From contig CAKSTW010000004.1 in assembly GCA_934501435.1 (NCBI GenBank), forward strand, positions 124,001 to 188,000: a stretch of DNA of 64,000 nt, given 5' to 3'. This stretch comes from an uncultured Eubacteriales bacterium. Its GTDB lineage: Bacteria; Bacillota; Clostridia; Oscillospirales; UBA644. This document shows, piece after piece, positions 60,098-64,000 of the stretch. The translations under genes were made by a program, and so were the position numbers. How positions within the stretch are numbered: the stretch's first letter is position 1; every line of letters starts with the position of its first letter. The notes under the pieces were generated by a model. It saw nothing but the letters and a program-made list of their open reading frames with translations. It did no database searches and was not told the DNA's origin.

Positions 60098-62233
60098 ATG
60101 GAAAAAAGATATTGCGAAGAATTGATGGAAGCAATAGAAAAGAGCGACGGAAACTATAACGCCGACAAAATAAAAGAGGCTTATGAGTTTGCGGAACAGG
60201 CGCACGACGGACAGAAAAGAAAATCGGGCGACCCGTATATAAGCCACCCTGTCGAAGTTGCGAAAATACTTATCGAATACGGCGCGGACGACGCGTCGAT
60301 AATCGCGGCGCTCCTGCACGACACCGTCGAAGACACTTCCGTCACTCTGGAAGACATAAAAAAACAGTTCGGCGAAGAAGTCGCTTTGCTTGTCGACGGC
60401 GTTACGAAACTGAAGATAGGCAATTATTCCTATTACGACACCAAAGAAGAGCAGCAGATAGAAAACATAAGAAAAATGCTGCTTGCAATGGCGAAGGATA
60501 TCCGCGTTATTTTAATAAAACTTGCCGACAGACTTCATAACATGAGAACGCTCGCAAGCCAGAGCGACAAGAAAAAACTCGAAAAATCGCTCGAAACGCT
60601 CGAAGTCTATTCGCCGCTCGCGCACCGTCTCGGTCTTCAGAACTTAAAAAGCGAACTTGAAGATATTTCGCTTCAGTATCTTGACCCCGTAGGATATAAG
60701 GAAATTCAGGAATACCTTGAAACCTTCAAAAATAACGATTTCTTTGAAAAACTGCGCACGATGATCTCCGATAAACTGAAAGAAAGCGGGATCGACGCAA
60801 GGGTAGACGGCAGGATCAAACATATATACAGCATCTACCGCAAGATGTATACCCAGAACAAGGAGTTCAACGAGATATACGACCTTTACGCGTTCAGGAT
60901 AATAGTAGGAAAGGTGAGCGAATGTTATAACGCGCTCGGTCTTATCCACGATATGTTCCACGCTATTCCCGGCCGTCTCAAGGACTATATAGCGACCCCG
61001 AAACCGAATATGTATCAGTCGCTCCACACCACCGTTTCGTACGACGGCTACTTTTTCGAAGTCCAGATAAGGACCGAGGAAATGCACCGCATTGCCGAAA
61101 TGGGTATCGCGGCGCACTGGAAATATAAGGACGGAGTCCTCGGAAAAGCAAAGGACGACGAAAGAATTTCGTGGGTAAGAAAACTTCTCGAAGTCCAGCA
61201 GGACGCAAACGACGAAGACTTTATGAAGACGTTCCGCATCGACCTGTTCGCCGACCAGTGTTTCGTTTCGACCCCGAAGGGAGATATCATTGCTCTCCCC
61301 GCCGATGCAAACGCAATCGACTTTGCCTACGCCATTCATACCGCCGTCGGAAACAAGATGGTCGGCGCGAAAATCAACGGTAAAATTTCGGAACTCACGA
61401 CCCCGCTCCGCAACGGCGACGTCGTCGAAATTTTAACTTCGTCGAATACGAACGGCCCGTCGCGCGACTGGCTCAATCTCGTTAAAACTTCCGAAGCGCG
61501 CAATAAGATAAGACAGTGGTTCAAAAAGGAAAAACGCGAAGAAAATATTGTTCACGGCAGAGAAGATCTCGAACGGGAACTTCGGAGAATGAACATCAAC
61601 TTCGGCGACATTACCCGCGAGGAACTGTTCGCGCCGCTGATGAAAAAATATATGTGTCCGACGCTCGACGAATTTTACGCGGCGATAGGCTACGGCGGTA
61701 TCGTTATTTCGAAAATACTGCCGAAGATAAAAAACGACTATATCAAACTCAAACAGGCGGCGACCCCGAAAGTCATCGCCCCGAAAAAACAGAAGTCGGT
61801 AAACGGAATAGTCGTCGAAGGAATAGACAACTGTCTTGTAAGGCTTGCGAGATGCTGCGTGCCTCTTCCGGGCGACGATATCGTCGGTTTTGTAACGCGC
61901 GGCTACGGCGTTTCCGTTCACCGCGCCGACTGCAGGCAGATAGCCTCCGCCGACCCGTCGCGAATGATAAAAGTTTCGTGGGATCAGGAATCGGACGAAT
62001 ATTTCACCGCGACTCTGACGGTCGAGACCTCTTCTCCGAACCTCGGAATACTTTCGGAGATAACGGCGGTGCTTTCTTCGTCGAGGATATCTCTTCTTTC
62101 GATGAATACGAAAGTATTGGACGACGGAAACCTGTTTATATCGCTTTCCATTCAGGTCCACAGCCTGTCGCACCTTGAAACGATAGCGAGAAAGATCGAA
62201 AAACTTAACGGAGTGGCGTCGGTAAGACGCTGA
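60098..62233 (+). CDS. relA: RelA/SpoT-family (p)ppGpp synthetase/hydrolase
   Basis: Stringent-response enzyme making and breaking (p)ppGpp. At 711 residues it is full length: HD hydrolase domain (YISHPVEVAKI, ALLHDTVEDT), synthetase domain (YAFRIIVGKVSECYNALG, TPKPNMYQSLHTTV, FEVQIRTEEMHRIAE), TGS (CFVSTPKGDIIALPADANA), zinc-finger-like region (LARCCVPLPGDDIVGFVTRG) and C-terminal ACT. The HD motif looks intact, so it is likely bifunctional. GGGGTG precedes the ATG. The long antisense open frames within it are shadows. Confidence 0.97.
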   Translation: MEKRYCEELMEAIEKSDGNYNADKIKEAYEFAEQAHDGQKRKSGDPYISHPVEVAKILIEYGADDASIIAALLHDTVEDTSVTLEDIKKQFGEEVALLVDGVTKLKIGNYSYYDTKEEQQIENIRKMLLAMAKDIRVILIKLADRLHNMRTLASQSDKKKLEKSLETLEVYSPLAHRLGLQNLKSELEDISLQYLDPVGYKEIQEYLETFKNNDFFEKLRTMISDKLKESGIDARVDGRIKHIYSIYRKMYTQNKEFNEIYDLYAFRIIVGKVSECYNALGLIHDMFHAIPGRLKDYIATPKPNMYQSLHTTVSYDGYFFEVQIRTEEMHRIAEMGIAAHWKYKDGVLGKAKDDERISWVRKLLEVQQDANDEDFMKTFRIDLFADQCFVSTPKGDIIALPADANAIDFAYAIHTAVGNKMVGAKINGKISELTTPLRNGDVVEILTSSNTNGPSRDWLNLVKTSEARNKIRQWFKKEKREENIVHGREDLERELRRMNINFGDITREELFAPLMKKYMCPTLDEFYAAIGYGGIVISKILPKIKNDYIKLKQAATPKVIAPKKQKSVNGIVVEGIDNCLVRLARCCVPLPGDDIVGFVTRGYGVSVHRADCRQIASADPSRMIKVSWDQESDEYFTATLTVETSSPNLGILSEITAVLSSSRISLLSMNTKVLDDGNLFISLSIQVHSLSHLETIARKIEKLNGVASVRR

Positions 62234-62243
62234 AAGGAAATAT

Positions 62244-62699
62244 ATGAAAGCAGTTATCCAGAGAGTAAAAAAGGCGATACTGACCGCCGATAAAAAGGGC
62301 GTTTGCGGCATAAACCGCGGACTTTTCATTCTGCTCGGCGTCAAAGATACCGATACCGAAGAGGATATGCGGCTGCTTTCGTCTAAATGTTCGGGACTTC
62401 GCCTTTTTGAAGACGAAAACGGGAAAACGAACCTGTCTGTCGACGATATCGGCGGAGAAATTCTTGTCGTTTCGAATTTTACGCTTTACGCCGACTGCAA
62501 AAAGGGAAAACGCCCCTCCTTCATTTCCGCCGCGCGTCCCGAAAAGGCAATCCCTCTCTATGAGAGTTTTATAGAAAATCTCAAATGCGAAAAACCGATA
62601 AAAACGGGCGTTTTCGGCGCGGAGATGCAGATACTTGCCGAAAACGACGGACCCGTAACGATAGTTATTGACAGCGAGGACTTGAAACATGGAAATTAG
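62244..62699 (+). CDS. dtd: D-aminoacyl-tRNA deacylase
   Basis: Hydrolyses D-aminoacyl-tRNAs. The N-terminus MKAVIQRVKKAILTADKKG, the catalytic NFTLYADCKKGKRPSF and the C-terminal NDGPVTIVID (Gly-Pro pocket) identify it; length 151 is usual. It is 10 bases downstream of relA and overlaps the next gene by 11 bases. relA-dtd-MBL hydrolase is a common order in Gram-positives. Confidence 0.95.
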   Translation: MKAVIQRVKKAILTADKKGVCGINRGLFILLGVKDTDTEEDMRLLSSKCSGLRLFEDENGKTNLSVDDIGGEILVVSNFTLYADCKKGKRPSFISAARPEKAIPLYESFIENLKCEKPIKTGVFGAEMQILAENDGPVTIVIDSEDLKHGN

Positions 62700-63300
62700 A
62701 AGAGCCGCCGGAGGACTTTTGCAGACGAACACCTACGTCCTTATTGCGGGGGACGACACCGTCCTTATCGACCCAGGCTGCGAAATTTCGAAAATAAGAA
62801 AAAGACTTGACGGAAGGCGGGTAAACCGCATCTTTCTCACTCACGGACACCTTGACCACACCTATTTCATGGACGATTTCAAAAGGGAGGACGGCTCGGA
62901 AATTTATATGCACCGCGCCGATGAACCTTTTCTTGCCGATTTTGATTTGAGTTCTCCGGGAGGAGTTCCGGACGTTCTCGAAAGACGGGAATACACGGTT
63001 GACCGTTGGATAAACGACGGCGACGTTTACTCTGTCGGGGATTCGAAGTTCGAAGTTATCCATACTCCCGGACACACCCCGGGCGGCTGTATGTTCTATT
63101 TTGAAAAGGAAAAAGTCCTTTTTTCGGGAGACACGATTTTCAGGGGCACCCGCGGCAGGACCGATTTCCCGCTTTCAAGCGCCGAAGATATCGAAAATTC
63201 GATAAGAAAGGTGCTTTCAATACTTCCCGACGACGTCATAATTTACCCCGGACACGCTTTCCCGACGACCGTCGGCAACGAGAAAAAACTTTGGTTTTAA
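62689..63300 (+). CDS. MBL-fold metallo-hydrolase, glyoxalase II-like
   Basis: A 203-residue zinc hydrolase. It has FLTHGHLDHTYFMDDF (HxHxDH), HTPGHTPGGCMFY, LFSGDTIFRGTRGRTDF and YPGHAFPTTVGNE, all metal ligands present. Length and order match the YcbL/YqgX glyoxalase-II-like group. Substrate could be a thioester, but this is not proved. The gene overlaps dtd and lies one base ahead of hemZ. Confidence 0.9.
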   Translation: MEIRRAAGGLLQTNTYVLIAGDDTVLIDPGCEISKIRKRLDGRRVNRIFLTHGHLDHTYFMDDFKREDGSEIYMHRADEPFLADFDLSSPGGVPDVLERREYTVDRWINDGDVYSVGDSKFEVIHTPGHTPGGCMFYFEKEKVLFSGDTIFRGTRGRTDFPLSSAEDIENSIRKVLSILPDDVIIYPGHAFPTTVGNEKKLWF

Positions 63301-63301
63301 G

Positions 63302-64000
63302 ATGAAGATCATACTCGAAAACGTACCTCTTTTATACGACGTCCAGTGCGTATGTCTGCTTTTCTTTCCGCGGGTCTCCTTTTCGGCGGAGGACGGCAAA
63401 ATTCTCGAAGTAAGAGCCGAAAAAGACGGCGTTTACGTTAAATTTGCCGACGGGAAAACTTCTCTTTCCGAAGTTTATCCTTTCGAAAAAGAATACGATT
63501 TTTTCCGAACCGCTGTCAAAACGGCGGTTTACGGCGTATTATGTAAAGTTACGGGCAAATCGTCTCCGTGGGGAATAATCACGGGTATCCGTCCCGCGCT
63601 GCTCTACGAAAAGACGGAAGCTGTTTACGGGGATAAAACCGAAGAGGTCTTCCGCGAAAGATATCTTGTTTCCGAAGAAAAAACGCGCCTTTGCAGAGAA
63701 ACGCTCGACGGTCGCCGCCGCGCGCTCGACGCAAACCGCCCGAACGACGTTTCCGTCTATATTTCGGTGCCGTTCTGCCCGAGCAGATGTCATTACTGCT
63801 CCTTTGTTTCCTCGGCGACCGAAAAGGAAAGAAAACTTCTGCCCGAATACGTCTCGCTTTTATGTAAAGAAATGGCGGAGGTAAGAGAAAAGATAATTTC
63901 CGACGGGAAAAATCCCACGACGGTTTACGTCGGCGGAGGCACGCCGTCGGTTCTTGACGAAACGCTTACCGAAACTCTGCTTTCGGCAATAGAAAAGGAA
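63302..64000 (+). CDS. hemZ: Coproporphyrinogen dehydrogenase HemZ, 3' end cut by window edge
   Basis: Oxygen-independent radical-SAM enzyme of heme synthesis, HemZ branch. The visible 233 residues start MKIILENVPLLYDVQCVCLL, contain GIITGIRPALL, and then the radical-SAM cluster SVPFCPSRCHYCSFVS (CxxxCxxC) followed by TVYVGGGTPSVLDE. The frame is open to the last base. The ATG follows the MBL gene stop by one base. HemZ is typical of Clostridia and Bacillus. Roughly half of the protein is missing. Confidence 0.92.
   Translation, partial: MKIILENVPLLYDVQCVCLLFFPRVSFSAEDGKILEVRAEKDGVYVKFADGKTSLSEVYPFEKEYDFFRTAVKTAVYGVLCKVTGKSSPWGIITGIRPALLYEKTEAVYGDKTEEVFRERYLVSEEKTRLCRETLDGRRRALDANRPNDVSVYISVPFCPSRCHYCSFVSSATEKERKLLPEYVSLLCKEMAEVREKIISDGKNPTTVYVGGGTPSVLDETLTETLLSAIEKE

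Noticed and set aside
1..64000. CRISPR array, tRNA or rRNA genes
   Set aside because: No regularly spaced repeats, cloverleaf-like segments or ribosomal RNA sequence were recognised in the gaps between genes.

Overview
The window looks like chromosome of a spore-forming, Gram-positive anaerobe of the Clostridia. The evidence is direct: genes for sporulation sigma factors SigG and SigK, the germination protein YpeB, HemZ, ComFC, AddA/AddB, RecD2, a NifS/NifU pair, short intergenic gaps, AGGAGG-type ribosome sites and many ATGA overlaps. I see no tRNA, rRNA, CRISPR array, transposase or phage gene. The species cannot be named from sequence alone; an uncultured Clostridia lineage is my inference.

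Layout. 1-6.6 kb (+): end of proC, an MsmK/UgpC-type ABC ATPase, a small sigma factor, a zinc-ribbon protein with a long leader, an RsuA-like pseudouridine synthase, a GH42-like protein and the remains of a GNAT acetyltransferase. 6.6-11.6 kb (mixed strands): mnmA, ypeB, a HAD phosphatase with an AEC transporter, and sigK. 11.6-13.2 kb: two small unknown proteins around a 550-base AT-rich region full of TGTNGAAAA motifs and a perfect palindrome. 13.2-20.4 kb (+): metK, a PHP phosphatase, ispE, alaS, a HIT protein and a lipoprotein of the GHL10 family. 20.4-23.0 kb (-): an EamA transporter and nifS-nifU behind a promoter with an Rrf2-like inverted repeat.

23.05-41.1 kb (-) is one long, tightly packed exopolysaccharide operon with a strong promoter at its head and a terminator at its tail. 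In transcription order it holds an acyltransferase, a Wzx flippase, a serine acetyltransferase-like enzyme, a GT32 transferase, a WcaJ-type initiating sugar-phosphate transferase, a GT4, a membrane metallophosphoesterase with a DnaA-N-like head, two Wzz-like proteins (one fused to a degenerate GGDEF domain), a Wzy polymerase, a GT4, three GT2 enzymes, a membrane EAL phosphodiesterase and a DivIVA-like coiled-coil protein. The presence of both GGDEF-like and EAL modules inside a Wzx/Wzy operon suggests a built-in cyclic-di-GMP control layer. Two more acyltransferase-3 genes diverge from its promoter.

43.3-64 kb: sigG (-) with a SigF-type promoter, then a long + strand run: addB-addA (double-strand break repair), an NAD synthetase-like protein that appears to have lost its active sites, recD2-comFC-ebsC-proX, pncB-recJ-relA-dtd, an MBL-fold hydrolase and the start of hemZ. 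The last set mixes DNA repair, tRNA quality control, stringent response and NAD salvage, and most pairs overlap or nearly touch.

The items most worth a second look are the NadE-like pseudoenzyme (50.9 kb), the Wzz-GGDEF and DnaA-N/metallophosphoesterase fusions with the EAL and DivIVA genes in the same operon, and the TGTNGAAAA motif cluster (12 kb).
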